Shown here: piece after piece, positions 28,740-38,649 of the stretch | Numbering within the stretch: position 1 is the stretch's first letter | How the letters are laid out: each line of letters starts with the position of its first letter | Source of the DNA: Evansella vedderi | GTDB taxonomy: Bacteria; Bacillota; Bacilli; Bacillales; Salisediminibacteriaceae | Length of the DNA: 64,000 nucleotides | NCBI RefSeq assembly: GCF_030813435.1 | Contig: NZ_JAUSUG010000005.1 | Span: 62,001-126,000, forward strand | Direction of reading: 5' to 3' | Notes under the pieces: model-generated | Told to the model about the DNA's origin: nothing | Seen by the model: the letters and a program-made list of their open reading frames with translations, nothing else | Databases searched by the model: none | Translations under genes and position numbers: made by a program

Positions 28740-30533
28740 GTGAATCAACGAACACATATATGCGGAGAATTATCCGAGCATTTAATTGGAGAAAAGGTAT
28801 GCTTACAAGGCTGGGTAAAGAAACGACGGGATTTAGGACAGGTTATTTTTATCGACCTTCGCGACCGTTCCGGACAGGTACAAGTGGTTTTTAACGGGGA
28901 AAAGAATGCTGAAGCATTATCTATTGCAGAGAAAGTGCGTAATGAATATGTAGTAGATGTTTGCGGAACAGTTGTTGCAAGGGATGAAGAGAATATCAAT
29001 GATAAGATTTCTACTGGAAAAATAGAGGTTATCGTTGATGAAATTGTCATTCTAAATGCATCCAAAGGACTTCCTTTCATGATAGAAGATGATGTAGAGG
29101 TTTCTGAAGATGTTCGCTTAAAGTATCGTTACTTAGATTTACGTCGACCGAAAATGTTTCAAACAATGCAATTACGCCATAAAACAACGAAGTTAATTCG
29201 TGATTTCTTAGACGAAAATCATTTCATGGAAATAGAAACTCCAATGCTGACAAAAAGCACACCAGAAGGGGCAAGGGATTATCTTGTACCATCCCGGGTT
29301 CATCATGGTGAATTCTATGCCTTACCACAATCACCACAATTATTTAAGCAGTTATTGATGGTTTCAGGGTTTGAACGTTACTACCAAGTGGCCCGTTGTT
29401 TCCGTGACGAAGATTTGCGTGCCGACCGTCAACCGGAATTTACTCAAGTGGATATTGAGGCCTCTTTTTTAGGAAAGGAAGAGCTTCTTTCCATGATGGA
29501 AGAAATGATGGTGAAGCTTCTTAAGGAATTAAAGGGAATTGATGTACCTAGACCTTTCCCTCGTTTATCTTACGAGGATGCCATGAACCGTTTTGGTTCT
29601 GATAAACCAGATACTCGCTATGGCATGGAATTAGTTGATATTTCTAAAGCAGTGGAAGACAGCGACTTCAAGGTTTTTGCTAATACGGTGAAGAATGGTG
29701 GAGTTGTAAAAGGGATATGTGTTAAGGGGATTGCAGAGAAATACTCCCGTAAAGATCTGGATAGTTTAGGCTCATTTGTCGAAGTTTACGGAGCTAAGGG
29801 GTTAGCTTGGTTAAAGGTAGAAGAGAACAACACATTAAAAGGACCAATTGCTAAATTCTTTAATGAAACGGAAGCAAAGACTTTATGTGATGGATTTGGA
29901 GCTGAGAACGGGGATGTTCTATTCTTCGTAGCGGATAAAAAGAAGGTAGCCTGGGATGCATTAGGTGCATTACGAATTAAGTTTGCAAAGGACTTAGAGT
30001 TAGTAAATCACAATGAATTTAATTTCTTATGGGTAACGGAGTTCCCGCTTCTTTCTTATGACGAGGATGAGGACCGTTATGTGGCTGAGCACCATCCGTT
30101 TACACGTCCATTGAAAGAGGATGAAGAAAAGTTAGATGTGTCACCCGAAAATGTTCGTGCGGAAGCATATGACCTCGTATTAAATGGATATGAACTTGGA
30201 GGGGGATCTCAACGTATATTTGAGAGAGAGCTACAAGAAAAAATGTTTACTGCATTAGGATTTACTCAAGAAGAAGCACAAAGTCAATTTGGCTTCTTGT
30301 TAGATGCCTTCGAATACGGTACTCCACCACACGGGGGAATTGCATTAGGGTTAGACCGACTTGTGATGATTTTGGCTGGAAGAAGCAATTTAAGGGAAAC
30401 AATTGCCTTTCCAAAAACCGCTAGCGCTAGCTGTTTGTTAACCAATGCTCCAAGCAATGTGAGCGAGGCCCAATTAAATGAGCTTAATCTCTCTGTTGTA
30501 CCGAAGAAAAAGGAAGAAAAGGTACAAAATTAA
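28740..30533 (+). CDS. aspS: Aspartate-tRNA ligase
   Basis: 597-residue bacterial-type AspRS: N-terminal OB-fold anticodon domain ([20 protein letters not shown]), class II catalytic core with motif 2 [18 protein letters not shown], a GAD insertion domain (about 290-410), and motif 3 [13 protein letters not shown]. The GTG start has AAAGGGG upstream. Cotranscribed with hisS, so its supply depends on the His T-box. No terminator is obvious right after the stop. Confidence 0.96.
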   Translation: MNQRTHICGELSEHLIGEKVCLQGWVKKRRDLGQVIFIDLRDRSGQVQVVFNGEKNAEALSIAEKVRNEYVVDVCGTVVARDEENINDKISTGKIEVIVDEIVILNASKGLPFMIEDDVEVSEDVRLKYRYLDLRRPKMFQTMQLRHKTTKLIRDFLDENHFMEIETPMLTKSTPEGARDYLVPSRVHHGEFYALPQSPQLFKQLLMVSGFERYYQVARCFRDEDLRADRQPEFTQVDIEASFLGKEELLSMMEEMMVKLLKELKGIDVPRPFPRLSYEDAMNRFGSDKPDTRYGMELVDISKAVEDSDFKVFANTVKNGGVVKGICVKGIAEKYSRKDLDSLGSFVEVYGAKGLAWLKVEENNTLKGPIAKFFNETEAKTLCDGFGAENGDVLFFVADKKKVAWDALGALRIKFAKDLELVNHNEFNFLWVTEFPLLSYDEDEDRYVAEHHPFTRPLKEDEEKLDVSPENVRAEAYDLVLNGYELGGGSQRIFERELQEKMFTALGFTQEEAQSQFGFLLDAFEYGTPPHGGIALGLDRLVMILAGRSNLRETIAFPKTASASCLLTNAPSNVSEAQLNELNLSVVPKKKEEKVQN

Positions 30534-30550
30534 TATAAGCACCATGGGGC

Positions 30551-30661
30551 ATGAAAATTTTAGTCTGCATTGGAATGAGCGAAGGTCCACGACACTCCTG
30601 CGGAAGAACGAGCAAGCCAAGACCACACAGGGCAAAGCCCGTGGGGGCTTGATAGGTCGTC
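30551..30661 (+). repeat. Repeat family 4, left copy (inverted partner at 35260)
   Basis: 111-bp element matching the reverse complement of 35260-35359. A run of about 73 bp is identical (from TTTTAGTCTGCATTGGAATG to CAAGCCAAGACCACACAG). This copy has 11 extra bases (GGCAAAGCCCG). No transposase is present. Confidence 0.85.
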
Positions 30662-30869
30662 GGTGACACAAAAGATAAAGTGCGATCTTTTGTGCCACCT
30701 ATTTTCAGGGTAGACACCTTTTAACAAAAAAAGTGGCTTTAAAAAATACATGTAGGTAAAAAATAGGTTTGTAAAGAAATTGTCACTCTTTTTTCCCACA
30801 TTTGTTATTGTTTTTTGTCATCGAATTTTATATGATAAAAATAACTTAAGTAACATTTTTTCAAACATT

Positions 30870-31055
30870 GGAGTCCTGTGGTGTACGTCAATACTCTACG
30901 TTTTGAGCCAACACTTTAAAAAAGGGAGCCCCCGTTTCAACGAAGGTTGCATGCCGTTATCACGGATAACGGAAGCATAAAGTCGATGAACAGGGCACCC
31001 ACCTGTTAACGCAGGTTCAAACAAGGAAGACCAAACGGCACACATGGGACCCCAT
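30870..31055 (+). ncRNA. ssrS: 6S RNA
   Basis: A 6S RNA, which mimics an open promoter and binds sigmaA RNA polymerase in stationary phase. The ends pair: GTCCTGTGGTGT at the start with ACACATGGGAC at the end. The family hallmark GGGCACCCACCTG...CAGGTTCAA is at 30993-31020. TTTTGAGCC (30901-30909) and GGATAACGGAAGC also fit the consensus, in the expected order with a central bubble. The position after aspS is where bsrA (6S-1) lies in B. subtilis. A terminator follows at 31079. The exact ends are approximate. Confidence 0.9.
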
Positions 31056-31078
31056 ACATATCAATTTATTATCAAAAA

Positions 31079-31106
31079 GTACCTAGCATAGTCTAGGTGC
31101 TTTTTT
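31079..31106 (+). terminator. Terminator of 6S RNA
   Basis: GTACCTAG / CTAGGTGC (one G-U) with loop CATAGT, followed by six T. Confidence 0.85.
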
Positions 31107-31131
31107 AATGACTTAGGAATGTATTTTATTT

Positions 31132-31168
31132 GAATGTGGATAACTGTAGGCGCATTGCGCTTTTGTTC
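31132..31168 (+). repeat. Repeat family 2, short copy
   Basis: GAATGTGGATAACTGTAG joined directly to GCGCATTGCGCTTTTGTTC, i.e. the two ends of the 19031-19203 element with the middle missing. Confidence 0.65.
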
Positions 31169-31230
31169 ATGGTCTTTTAAAGAAAATAGGGTATAGATAG
31201 TTGGCATAACTTTATAAGGCTGATACGGTG

Positions 31231-31275
31231 AGGCAATTCCCAAATAAGTCTGTAAATTTGGAATTCCTCCTTTTC
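31231..31275 (+). terminator. Terminator-like hairpin upstream of lutA
   Basis: AGGCAATTCCCAAAT pairs with ATTTGGAATTCCT (two bulges), followed by CCTTTTCTTTT. It would stop read-through from the 6S RNA region into lutABC. Confidence 0.5.
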
Positions 31276-31340
31276 TTTTATGTAGATTATGAGATAATAA
31301 TAGGAGACTTTTTTATTTTATACATTCTATTTAGCGTAAG

Positions 31341-31351
31341 TCATCAGATGA
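31341..31351 (+). promoter_or_regulatory. LutR-type operator before lutABC
   Basis: TCATCAGATGA, an exact match to the TCATC-N1-GATGA site reported for the GntR-family repressor LutR, inside a wider near-palindrome TAAG-TCATC-A-GATGAC-CTTA. It lies 33 nt before the lutA start, where a bound repressor would block transcription. No lutR gene is in this window. Confidence 0.7.
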
Positions 31352-31384
31352 CCTTACCTTTAAAATGTTGGAGGTGGACTTTTA

Positions 31385-32116
31385 GTGAAGGTATCTTTAT
31401 TCCTAACGTGTCTTGCAGATGTGGTCTATCCTGCATCTGTAGGGAGAAGTACGGTAGAAATTCTTGAACGACTAGGATGTGAAGTGGATTTTCCTAAAAA
31501 ACAGACGTGTTGTGGCCAACCCGCATTTAACAGCGGTTTTCACAAGGAATCACGGGAAGTGGCAAAGCATATGATTAAAACTTTTGAATCGGCAGAATAT
31601 GTAGTTTCTCCATCAGGTTCCTGTACTTCCATGCTTCATGAGTATGAAAAACTATTTGAAGACGACCTAGAATGGCAAGTTAAAGCAAAGGAACTTGCGA
31701 AAAAATCCTATGAATTAACCCAATTTATTGTTGATGTTTTAAAGATAGAAGATGTTGGGGCTGAATTCAATGGAAATGTAACCTATCATACTTCCTGTCA
31801 TATGACTAGATTGCTAGGGGTGAAGGAAGCGCCAATGAAGCTTTTGGAAAATGTAAAAGGTTTAAAATTTACAGAGCTACCCTTTAAACAGCAGTGCTGC
31901 GGCTTTGGAGGTACTTTCTCTGTTAAAATGGTTCCTATTTCCGAGCAGATGGTTAACGAAAAGGTACATCACATTGAGGAAACGGAAGCGGAAGTATTAA
32001 TTGGAGCAGACCTTGGATGTTTAATGAATATTGGGGGAAGAATTGATCGGCAAGGGAAGTCTGTTAAAGTGATGCATATCGCGGAAATCTTAAATAGTAG
32101 AGGAGAAGCGGGGTGA
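31385..32116 (+). CDS. lutA: L-lactate oxidation iron-sulfur protein LutA
   Basis: 243-residue protein of two cysteine-rich CCG domains: [15 protein letters not shown] in the first half and [15 protein letters not shown] in the second. With LutB and LutC it forms the cytosolic L-lactate oxidising complex of B. subtilis. The GTG start has TTGGAGGTGG upstream. lutB follows after 4 nt. In B. subtilis lutABC is at another locus, so its place next to 6S RNA is unusual. Confidence 0.93.
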   Translation: MKVSLFLTCLADVVYPASVGRSTVEILERLGCEVDFPKKQTCCGQPAFNSGFHKESREVAKHMIKTFESAEYVVSPSGSCTSMLHEYEKLFEDDLEWQVKAKELAKKSYELTQFIVDVLKIEDVGAEFNGNVTYHTSCHMTRLLGVKEAPMKLLENVKGLKFTELPFKQQCCGFGGTFSVKMVPISEQMVNEKVHHIEETEAEVLIGADLGCLMNIGGRIDRQGKSVKVMHIAEILNSRGEAG

Positions 32117-32120
32117 AACA

Positions 32121-33548
32121 ATGGGGATCAAGACCAGTAATGAAAAGTTTTTTGACCGAGTAGAAAAAGGAATAAATGATTCATTTATGCGAAAAGCTGT
32201 TGTGGAGGCACAAGGAAGGTTAGAAGGAAGGAAAACACAAACAACAGAAGAACTCGGTAATTGGGAGGATTGGCGAGATCTGGCGGAAGAAATCAGACAA
32301 CATACTCTAGAAAATCTGGACTACTATTTAGAGCAATTTGTAGAAAACGTTTCCAATCAAGGAGGCCATGTCTTTTTCGCAGAAACAGCAGAAGAGGCAA
32401 ATGAGTACATTACTTCTGTTGTGAAAGATAAGAAGGCTAAGAATATTATTAAGTCAAAATCTATGGTAACAGAAGAGATTGGAATGAATGGGGCACTTGA
32501 GGAGATTGGATGTAACGTCGTAGAGTCTGATTTAGGGGAGTGGATCTTACAATTGGACGATCATGATCCACCTTCTCACATTGTTGTACCAGCTCTTCAT
32601 AAGAATAAAGAGCAAATCAGAGATACCTTTAAGGTAAAACGACAATATGATAAATCCTCCGATCCAACAGAATTAGCGTTATTTGCCCGTGAACAGCTCA
32701 GAAAAGACTTTTTGGCAGCTGAGGTAGGAATAACAGGCTGTAACTTTGCAGTTGCGGAATCGGGGTCTATTACGTTAGTTACAAATGAGGGGAATGCAAG
32801 AATGTCTACTACGCTTCCAAAAACCCAAATTACTGTAATGGGGATGGAACGTATTGTTCCTACATGGAAAGAGCTAGATATCTTGGTGAGTATGCTTTGT
32901 CGAAGTGCCGTAGGGCAAAAGTTAACGAGCTATATAACAGGCCTAACGGCTGCAAAGGAAGAAGGAGACGTGGATGGTCCAGAAGAGTTTCATGTGGTAA
33001 TCATCGATAATGGTCGGTCTAAAATATTAGGAACAAAATTTCAGTCGACCCTTCAATGTATTCGTTGTGCTGCTTGTATTAACGTATGTCCCGTATACCG
33101 GCATGTGGGAGGGCATTCCTATGGATCTATTTATCCAGGCCCAATAGGAGCCGTTCTAACTCCTTTATTAGAGGGCTATGATGACTATAAGGAACTGCCG
33201 TATGCCTCAACTTTATGTGCAGCATGTACCGAAGCTTGTCCCGTAAAAATACCATTACATGAGTTGTTAATAGAACATCGAAAAGATATCGTTGAAGAAG
33301 CTGGGAAAACAAGTTTTGCAGAGAAGTTAGCAATGAAAGGCTATGCATTTGCCATGAGTAACCCAGGGGTTTATCGAATCGGTTCCAAGGCAGCCCCATC
33401 CGTAATAGGACCAATCGCAAAAGGTGGAGAAGGAAAGGGACCAGGACCAGTAAAGCTGTGGACCCAAATTCGGGATCTACCAGAACCAACAGGTGAAAGC
33501 TTTAGAAAATGGTTCGAAGGTCGTGATAAGAAAGGGGATAAATCATGA
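32121..33548 (+). CDS. lutB: Lactate utilisation iron-sulfur protein LutB
   Basis: 475-residue subunit. The N-terminal two thirds are an LUD domain ([40 protein letters not shown]). Two [4Fe-4S] ferredoxin-type clusters follow ([14 protein letters not shown] at about 313-326 and [13 protein letters not shown] at about 368-380). Its end overlaps lutC by 4 nt (ATGA). It probably passes electrons from lactate to an acceptor. Confidence 0.94.
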   Translation: MGIKTSNEKFFDRVEKGINDSFMRKAVVEAQGRLEGRKTQTTEELGNWEDWRDLAEEIRQHTLENLDYYLEQFVENVSNQGGHVFFAETAEEANEYITSVVKDKKAKNIIKSKSMVTEEIGMNGALEEIGCNVVESDLGEWILQLDDHDPPSHIVVPALHKNKEQIRDTFKVKRQYDKSSDPTELALFAREQLRKDFLAAEVGITGCNFAVAESGSITLVTNEGNARMSTTLPKTQITVMGMERIVPTWKELDILVSMLCRSAVGQKLTSYITGLTAAKEEGDVDGPEEFHVVIIDNGRSKILGTKFQSTLQCIRCAACINVCPVYRHVGGHSYGSIYPGPIGAVLTPLLEGYDDYKELPYASTLCAACTEACPVKIPLHELLIEHRKDIVEEAGKTSFAEKLAMKGYAFAMSNPGVYRIGSKAAPSVIGPIAKGGEGKGPGPVKLWTQIRDLPEPTGESFRKWFEGRDKKGDKS

Positions 33549-34267
33549 CAAAGGGAACTGTGCAGAACAAAGATAAATTCCTAAATAAAATAGCAAAACG
33601 TCTTGGAAGAGAGCGTAGAAATTCAGGAGTAAAGCTGCCAGAATGGGCTAAATTGCCCCAATATGAAGTATTTAAAGACTTCTCACAGGATGAATTGATG
33701 GAGCAATTTATAAACCACTGCAAAAACATTCATACAAGTGTAAAAGTAACAAAAAAAGAGAGCCTTAAAGAAACCTTTCATGAAGCAATAAGCGATTTAG
33801 GTGGAAAATCTATTGTTTACTGGAATGATGACAGGTTTCGTTATTACGGCTTAACGGACGCTTTGTATGAAGCAAGGGCTCACCATAATATTGATGTTCA
33901 TTGCTGGAATCCTCAACTTGGAGAGGAAAATGTAAAGGTGGCAGAAAAAGCCAACATTGGAATAACCTTTGCGGATATTTCATTAGCTGAGTCAGGAACG
34001 GTCGTACTTTTCAGTAATGCAGATAAAGGACGGTCTGTCAGTTTATTACCCAGAACTTATTTGGCTATTATCCCAAAAAGCACACTTGTGCCAAGGATGA
34101 CACAGGCAACAGAGAAGATTCATAAGATGGCAAGTGATCTTGGTAGAATGCCTTCTTGTATTAATTTTATTTCTGGTCCAAGTAATTCAGCAGATATTGA
34201 ACTCCGCCTGGTAGTTGGGGTTCATGGTCCGGTGCAAGCCATCTATATTGTTATAGAGGATGAATAA
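33545..34267 (+). CDS. lutC: Lactate utilisation protein LutC
   Basis: 240-residue LUD-domain protein, third part of the LutABC complex. The LUD motif [19 protein letters not shown] and the end [12 protein letters not shown] are present. It overlaps lutB by 4 nt, so the three proteins are translationally coupled. A repeated-family terminator closes the operon. Confidence 0.93.
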   Translation: MTKGTVQNKDKFLNKIAKRLGRERRNSGVKLPEWAKLPQYEVFKDFSQDELMEQFINHCKNIHTSVKVTKKESLKETFHEAISDLGGKSIVYWNDDRFRYYGLTDALYEARAHHNIDVHCWNPQLGEENVKVAEKANIGITFADISLAESGTVVLFSNADKGRSVSLLPRTYLAIIPKSTLVPRMTQATEKIHKMASDLGRMPSCINFISGPSNSADIELRLVVGVHGPVQAIYIVIEDE

Positions 34268-34327
34268 GGGAGAATTATTGGTAGTTAAATAGTGATGGCA
34301 TTAGCTTCGCTCTTAGCAAAATATTTA

Positions 34328-34376
34328 AGGGAGACTAAAAAGGTTAAAAATATACCTTTTTAGTCTCCCTCTTATT
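34328..34376. terminator. Bidirectional terminator, repeated hairpin family, copy 3
   Basis: Perfect 17-bp stem AGGGAGACTAAAAAGGT / ACCTTTTTAGTCTCCCT with loop TAAAAATAT and T-runs. It separates lutC from the convergent RsfA-like gene. The 35 nt before it (from 34291: AGTGATGGCATTAGCTTCGC) are shared with the copy at 60260. Confidence 0.88.
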
Positions 34377-35031
34377 TTGCAATTTTTTCTAGGTTGCCGT
34401 TTTTGTCCATTCTAAATGTTGGTGCATGACGGTCATCAGATTCTTCTTCCAGCAATGCCATTCTTCTAGCACGATTCATAATTTGAATGATGGATTGATA
34501 GTCTTCCTCAATTACTTGATGTTCGTCTTTCAATTTATTAAGCTCTTGCTCCAGTTCTTTAACGCGGTTTTTAAGATTATTGTTTTCCAATTGTAAAGCT
34601 TCATTTTCTTGTTTTAGTAAGCTTTCTTGACGTCCTTTGCTATTCATAGTTTGTAAAAATTGAATAACATCTTGAAGAGTAAGCTCACCCTCATGTCTTC
34701 CCGTAACCATAGGTCTTTCTTCGTTAAATGTCACAGGTTTTTCATAAGTAGGTTGAGTAGAAGGTGCTGTAAATGTAACAGGCTTAGCCTCCCGTGCTAA
34801 TTGACGCTTTCTGTCTTTACGATGTTTTTTTGCTAGTTTGATTGCATCATCGTATTTATCTCGTACAACTGCATTCCAACGGAATCCGCATGCTGCAGAG
34901 GTTCGGTTTAAAGCGTCACCTACTTCATCAAATGCTCTTAATTGAGTACTACCTTCGCGAATGTGTCTAAGTACTGTTTCTGCCAGTAGAAGATCATCTT
35001 CTTCTGACCATGCATCTTGTCTTACTTTCAT
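34372..35031 (-). CDS. RsfA-family prespore-type transcriptional regulator
   Basis: 219-residue protein with an N-terminal SANT/Myb-like DNA-binding region ([20 protein letters not shown] to [13 protein letters not shown], about 6-60) as in RsfA and its paralogues, a basic linker, and a C-terminal coiled coil (about 133-185: [19 protein letters not shown]). RsfA modulates sigmaF-dependent genes in the forespore. The ATG at 35031 with AAAGGA 10 nt upstream is preferred to the in-frame TTG at 35067. Which paralogue it corresponds to is not clear. Confidence 0.82.
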   Translation of the reverse strand: MKVRQDAWSEEDDLLLAETVLRHIREGSTQLRAFDEVGDALNRTSAACGFRWNAVVRDKYDDAIKLAKKHRKDRKRQLAREAKPVTFTAPSTQPTYEKPVTFNEERPMVTGRHEGELTLQDVIQFLQTMNSKGRQESLLKQENEALQLENNNLKNRVKELEQELNKLKDEHQVIEEDYQSIIQIMNRARRMALLEEESDDRHAPTFRMDKNGNLEKIAK

Positions 35032-35259
35032 ATTTGTCCAATCCTTTCTATCCAAAACTTTTTCCAAATGTTGTTTGTTACTATAATGGGCACGAACGGA
35101 AAAAAATATACCAAATTATTAAAAATTTGATAGGATTGGACAAAAGATGTTAGATTTTGAACGAGGTAACTATCAATTATGAATAGATTTTTAAAGGATG
35201 CTATAAATTAGAAAATATGAAGCTGGGTGTCATTCGCTACGGTCCACTCCCTTTCCGCG

Positions 35260-35359
35260 GACGACCTGTCAAGCCCCCACTGTGTGGTCTTGGCTTGCTC
35301 GTTCTTCCGCAGGAGTGTCGTGGACCTTCGCTCATTCCAATGCAGACTAAAACTTTCAT
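35260..35359 (-). repeat. Repeat family 4, right copy (inverted)
   Basis: 100-bp reverse complement of the element at 30551-30661, lacking its 11-bp insert. Together the copies bracket 4.8 kb. The rest of this gene-free stretch up to 35599 holds a family 1 copy. Confidence 0.85.
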
Positions 35360-35409
35360 TTTCCATGGAGGTCTACCCTGAAAATACGAAATCCGTGTTG
35401 CCGTTCGCA

Positions 35410-35544
35410 CTCTCGAAGGAGTGAAAGGCGGCGACTCCAGCGGGAAAAGGAATCAGCCAAGCCAGGATGGCGACATTACGCCGTTGCCCACAGGACGTGG
35501 GCTGCCTTTAGGTGTAATTGGTCCGCCTGTAGCGGATTCGAGAG
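35410..35544 (+). repeat. Dispersed repeat family 1, copy between rsfA-like gene and rarA
   Basis: 135-bp copy bounded by CTCTCGAA (35410-35417) and TTCGAGAG (35537-35544). The core GGCGGCGACTCCAGCGGGAA is followed by GCGACATTACGCCGTTGCCC, CAGGACGTGGGCTGCC and GTCCGCCTGTAGCGG. The terminal stem sequence differs from other copies but pairs perfectly. Confidence 0.8.
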
Positions 35545-35599
35545 ACATGATTAATACCAATCTAATACATCATAGTGAAATATAATGAGAGTGAGCCTG

Positions 35600-36934
35600 C
35601 TAAATTCCACGTTTATTTCTTTCCTTAAAATAATCCAGTCTTTTTTGAACTGTTTTTTCATAACCATTCTGGGAAGGGGCGTAGAATTTATTATCTTTTA
35701 ATTGATCTGGTAAATATTGCTGTGGCACATAATGGTGATCATAATCATGGGGATATTTATATCCTTTTCCATGGCCTAGCGTAGCAGCTCCTTTATAATG
35801 GGCATCCCTTAAATGGACTGGGACATCCCCTGTTTTCTCCTTTTCTACTCTATTTAAAGCTGCATCTATACCGTTAATCACAGCATTACTCTTAGGTGCA
35901 GTAGCTACATAGAGGGCAGCTTCAGCAAGGGGAATCCTTGCTTCAGGCATACCAATGAACTCTACAGCATAAGCTGCTGCTTGTGCTATTAAAAGGGCAT
36001 TAGGATCAGCAAGTCCCACATCCTCTGCTGCATGAACGTAAATTCTTCGTGCAATAAATCTAGGGTCTTCCCCGGCGTAAATCATCTTCGCAAGCCAATA
36101 AAGGGTTGCATCAGGATCAGACCCACGCATACTTTTAATAAAAGCTGAAATAGTATCATAATGCTGGTCTCCAGATTTATCATACTGGAGTACTCGTTTT
36201 TGGATGGAGGCCTCAGCTATTTCTAGGTTAATAAAAATAGTCCCATCTTCATTTGGGTCTGTAGTCAAAATCGCTAACTCTAACGCGTTTAATGCAGTTC
36301 TAGCATCACCATTCGAAACATTTACTAAATGATCTAGTGCATCCCTTTCCAGGTGGATTGGATAGTTTCCAAATCCTCGTTCTTTATCGGTAATTGCTAC
36401 TTGAATTACCTGTTCAATTTCCTCATTATTTAATGACTGTAGACGAAACAGTCTGGAACGGGAAAGAAGTGCCGGGTTTACTTCGAACATGGGGTTTTCC
36501 GTTGTAGCGCCAATCAGTATGACAGTCCCATCCTCGACAAAAGGAAGTAGTGCATCCTGCTGACCTTTATTAAATCGGTGTATCTCGTCTATAAAAAGAA
36601 CTGTTTTTTCTTGGTCGTATTTTAAGCGGTCTTTGGCCCTTTGTACGATTTCTCTTACTTCCTTTATACCAGCAATAACTGCGTTTAATTGTTCAAAGTG
36701 GGCAGAGGTTGTATTGGCTATTACTTTGGCTAATGTTGTTTTTCCGGTACCAGGGGGACCATAAAATATCATTGGTGTTAACCTGTCTGCTTCTATGGCT
36801 CTTCTCAATAGGGTTCCTTTACCGACGATTTCTTTTTGTCCAATAACTTCGTCAATAGTACGAGGGCGCATTCTTGCTGCTAAGGGACCTTTCGGTGTAT
36901 CATGTTCTTTGTTGTTAAATTCAAACAAATCCAT
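35600..36934 (-). CDS. rarA: Replication-associated recombination protein RarA
   Basis: 444-residue AAA+ ATPase (MgsA/WRNIP1 family) acting at stalled replication forks. [16 protein letters not shown] starts the core; Walker A is [12 protein letters not shown] and Walker [21 protein letters not shown]; sensor 1 is GATTENP, and RSRLFRL follows. The C-terminal tetramerisation domain has [13 protein letters not shown] and the [19 protein letters not shown] end. It is oriented against most neighbours. The family 1 element at 36976 lies just upstream. Confidence 0.93.
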   Translation of the reverse strand: MDLFEFNNKEHDTPKGPLAARMRPRTIDEVIGQKEIVGKGTLLRRAIEADRLTPMIFYGPPGTGKTTLAKVIANTTSAHFEQLNAVIAGIKEVREIVQRAKDRLKYDQEKTVLFIDEIHRFNKGQQDALLPFVEDGTVILIGATTENPMFEVNPALLSRSRLFRLQSLNNEEIEQVIQVAITDKERGFGNYPIHLERDALDHLVNVSNGDARTALNALELAILTTDPNEDGTIFINLEIAEASIQKRVLQYDKSGDQHYDTISAFIKSMRGSDPDATLYWLAKMIYAGEDPRFIARRIYVHAAEDVGLADPNALLIAQAAAYAVEFIGMPEARIPLAEAALYVATAPKSNAVINGIDAALNRVEKEKTGDVPVHLRDAHYKGAATLGHGKGYKYPHDYDHHYVPQQYLPDQLKDNKFYAPSQNGYEKTVQKRLDYFKERNKRGI

Positions 36935-36975
36935 TCTAGAAAACTCCTTTCAAACGTGGAGATAACTTTTTAAAA

Positions 36976-37107
36976 AGCTGCTTTATAAAAGTAGTTGCTA
37001 TTGAATAAACTTATCTTTCGAATCCGTTACAGGCTCTAAACGCTCGTCGCTGGAGTCGCCGCCTTTCACTTCTCGATATATAAATCAATAATCTTTGGAA
37101 AAGAGCC
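36976..37107 (-). repeat. Dispersed repeat family 1, copy upstream of rarA
   Basis: About 132 bp. The right end AAAAGAGCC (37099-37107) and left end AGCTGCTTTATAAAAGTAG mirror the outer ends of the 8598 copy. The core here is TCCGTTACAGGC and CGCTGGAGTCGCCGCCTTTC. The following 200 nt to 37306 show no gene or other structure. Confidence 0.68.
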
Positions 37108-37306
37108 TTTGATGAAGTATTATATAGGAATTTTTCTGCTAAAATTAATTCTTAATCACAAAGTATAGTAACACGCTTACCACGAAAAGGCTATTTCTAT
37201 GCTATAATAATAACGGGATGAGGGAACTAACTATTGTCATAATTTAATAGGTTCTTTTATTGTTTTAGTTTGTGGTTAATTATTTAGAGAGAAAGAAGAT
37301 GGGGAA

Positions 37307-37966
37307 GTGAAAGATAACTGTATAGGATTCATTCAGAATCACACATCAATGTTTCGTTGGGGTGTCTTTCTCATTGGATTAATTATCATGAGTTTTGGCA
37401 TCGCCTTAATCATTCGAGCAGATTTAGGAAGTGCACCATGGGATGTACTCCATATTGGTCTAACCCTAAACTTTGGTTTAACAATTGGGACATGGACAAT
37501 CATTATGGGGTTTTTACTTTTAATCGCAGCTTCATTTTTGACGAAAGAATTTCCTAAATTAGGTGCATTTCTAAATATGGTTTTTGTAGGAGTTTTTGTG
37601 GACATTTTTTTATTTTTATTAAATACACCAACGTCACTATTTTTGCAAGGCATCATGTTAGTAGTTGGAATTTTAATTATGGGATTTGGAATAGGCGTTT
37701 ATATTTCACCGAAATGCGGTGCAGGACCGAGGGATAGTTTAATGCTTGCTGTTTCTTCCAAAACGAGGTTAACTGTTCCACAAGTTAGAATTAGTATGGA
37801 GGTAGCCGTTCTTGCTTTTGGGTGGCTCTTAGGTGGCCCAGTTTTTATAGGTACAATACTCTTTAGTCTAACAATTGGTCACGTTACTGGAATTTCATTA
37901 ATATGGTGTCAAACATGGATGGATCGGCGAATGGAAAGAGGGGTTAAAGTTGAAAATATCCACTAA
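37307..37966 (+). CDS. YczE/YitT-type membrane protein
   Basis: 219-residue protein with five to six hydrophobic helices and the family phrases GIALIIRADLGSAPWDVLHI and GVYISPKCGAGPRDSLMLAV, typical of YczE/YyaS/YitT membrane proteins. The function is unknown; YczE influences lipopeptide production in B. subtilis. Starts with GTG 37307 (an overlapping ATG at 37299 stops at once). Its end overlaps the cymR start by 17 nt, so the two are cotranscribed. Confidence 0.8.
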   Translation: MKDNCIGFIQNHTSMFRWGVFLIGLIIMSFGIALIIRADLGSAPWDVLHIGLTLNFGLTIGTWTIIMGFLLLIAASFLTKEFPKLGAFLNMVFVGVFVDIFLFLLNTPTSLFLQGIMLVVGILIMGFGIGVYISPKCGAGPRDSLMLAVSSKTRLTVPQVRISMEVAVLAFGWLLGGPVFIGTILFSLTIGHVTGISLIWCQTWMDRRMERGVKVENIH

Positions 37967-38369
37967 AGGCAGATACGGATTAACGATTATGATGGCATTG
38001 GCAAAAAAATATGGGGAAGGACCCACTTCCCTAAAATCAATTGCAAAGGACTATGACTTGTCAGAGCATTATTTGGAGCAATTAATCGCTCCCCTAAGAA
38101 ATGCAACGTTGGTAAAAAGTGTAAGGGGTGCTTATGGAGGTTACATGCTTTCTAAGCCCCCTGCTAATATTACAGCAGGTGATATTATTCGTGTATTAGA
38201 AGGTCCAATAAGTCCTGTAGAAGTAATGGATGACGAAGAACCGGCAAAAAGGGATTTATGGATAAAAATCCGTGACGCAGTCAAGGAAGTTTTAGATAGT
38301 ACCACACTAGAAGACTTAGCAAATTACGAAGACAAAGGCGACCAAGAGTATTATATGTTTTATATTTAA
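37950..38369 (+). CDS. cymR: Rrf2-family cysteine metabolism repressor CymR
   Basis: 139-residue regulator with a winged-helix domain (MKISTKGRYGLTIMMALAK, LSEHYLEQLIAPLRNATLVK, VRGAYGGYML) and the CymR tail GPISPVEVMDDEEPAKRDLW. It lacks the Fe-S cysteines of IscR. In B. subtilis CymR with CysK represses cysteine synthesis genes when sulfur is plentiful. TTG start with AAGAGGGG 7 nt upstream. It is followed by iscS-mnmA, the usual neighbours. The adjacent mccAB genes it controls in B. subtilis are not in this window. Confidence 0.94.
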   Translation: MKISTKGRYGLTIMMALAKKYGEGPTSLKSIAKDYDLSEHYLEQLIAPLRNATLVKSVRGAYGGYMLSKPPANITAGDIIRVLEGPISPVEVMDDEEPAKRDLWIKIRDAVKEVLDSTTLEDLANYEDKGDQEYYMFYI

Positions 38370-38408
38370 GGTAAAGAAAAAAGAAGATCTTCCTTTTTTC
38401 TTTACCTT
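38368..38408 (+). terminator. Hairpin at the cymR stop
   Basis: AAGGTAAAGAAAAAAG pairs perfectly with CTTTTTTCTTTACCTT. It overlaps the stop codon; the T-run is within the 3-prime arm. Confidence 0.7.
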
Positions 38409-38409
38409 A

Positions 38410-38495
38410 AGGATGACGAAGCTGTCGCCCTCATTTAAGAGCCTGTTTGAGTACTTTCCTCAAACAGGCGAGCGACGAGCGAGTCATCCATCCTG
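38410..38495. other. Large compound hairpin between cymR and iscS
   Basis: GGATGAC (after the cymR hairpin) pairs with GTCATCC about 80 nt later. Inside, GCTGTCGC faces GCGACGAGC imperfectly, and the tip is a perfect 11-bp stem GCCTGTTTGAG / CTCAAACAGGC. With the terminator at 38536 it could be a small RNA or a cruciform repeat. No coding frame is seen. Confidence 0.5.
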
Positions 38496-38535
38496 AGAAC
38501 AGGTTACATTTCCACCTTTTTGACTAAACCTATTA

Positions 38536-38567
38536 AGTGAGGGCCAAAGGCTCCTCACTTTTCTTTT
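38536..38567 (+). terminator. Terminator upstream of iscS
   Basis: AGTGAGG / CCTCACT with inner GCC/GGC, followed by TTTTCTTTTT. Confidence 0.72.
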
Positions 38568-38649
38568 TGAAAAAAAATATGTATTCTTATCTACAGGGTT
38601 ATACTTAATAAAAGACGCTTAAATCGATTAAATATAGAAGGTGTTAACA

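Noticed and set aside
30474-30799. Several overlapping frames of 60-80 codons on both strands after aspS
   Set aside because: They fall in repeat family 4 and have no codon bias, ribosome sites or protein similarity.
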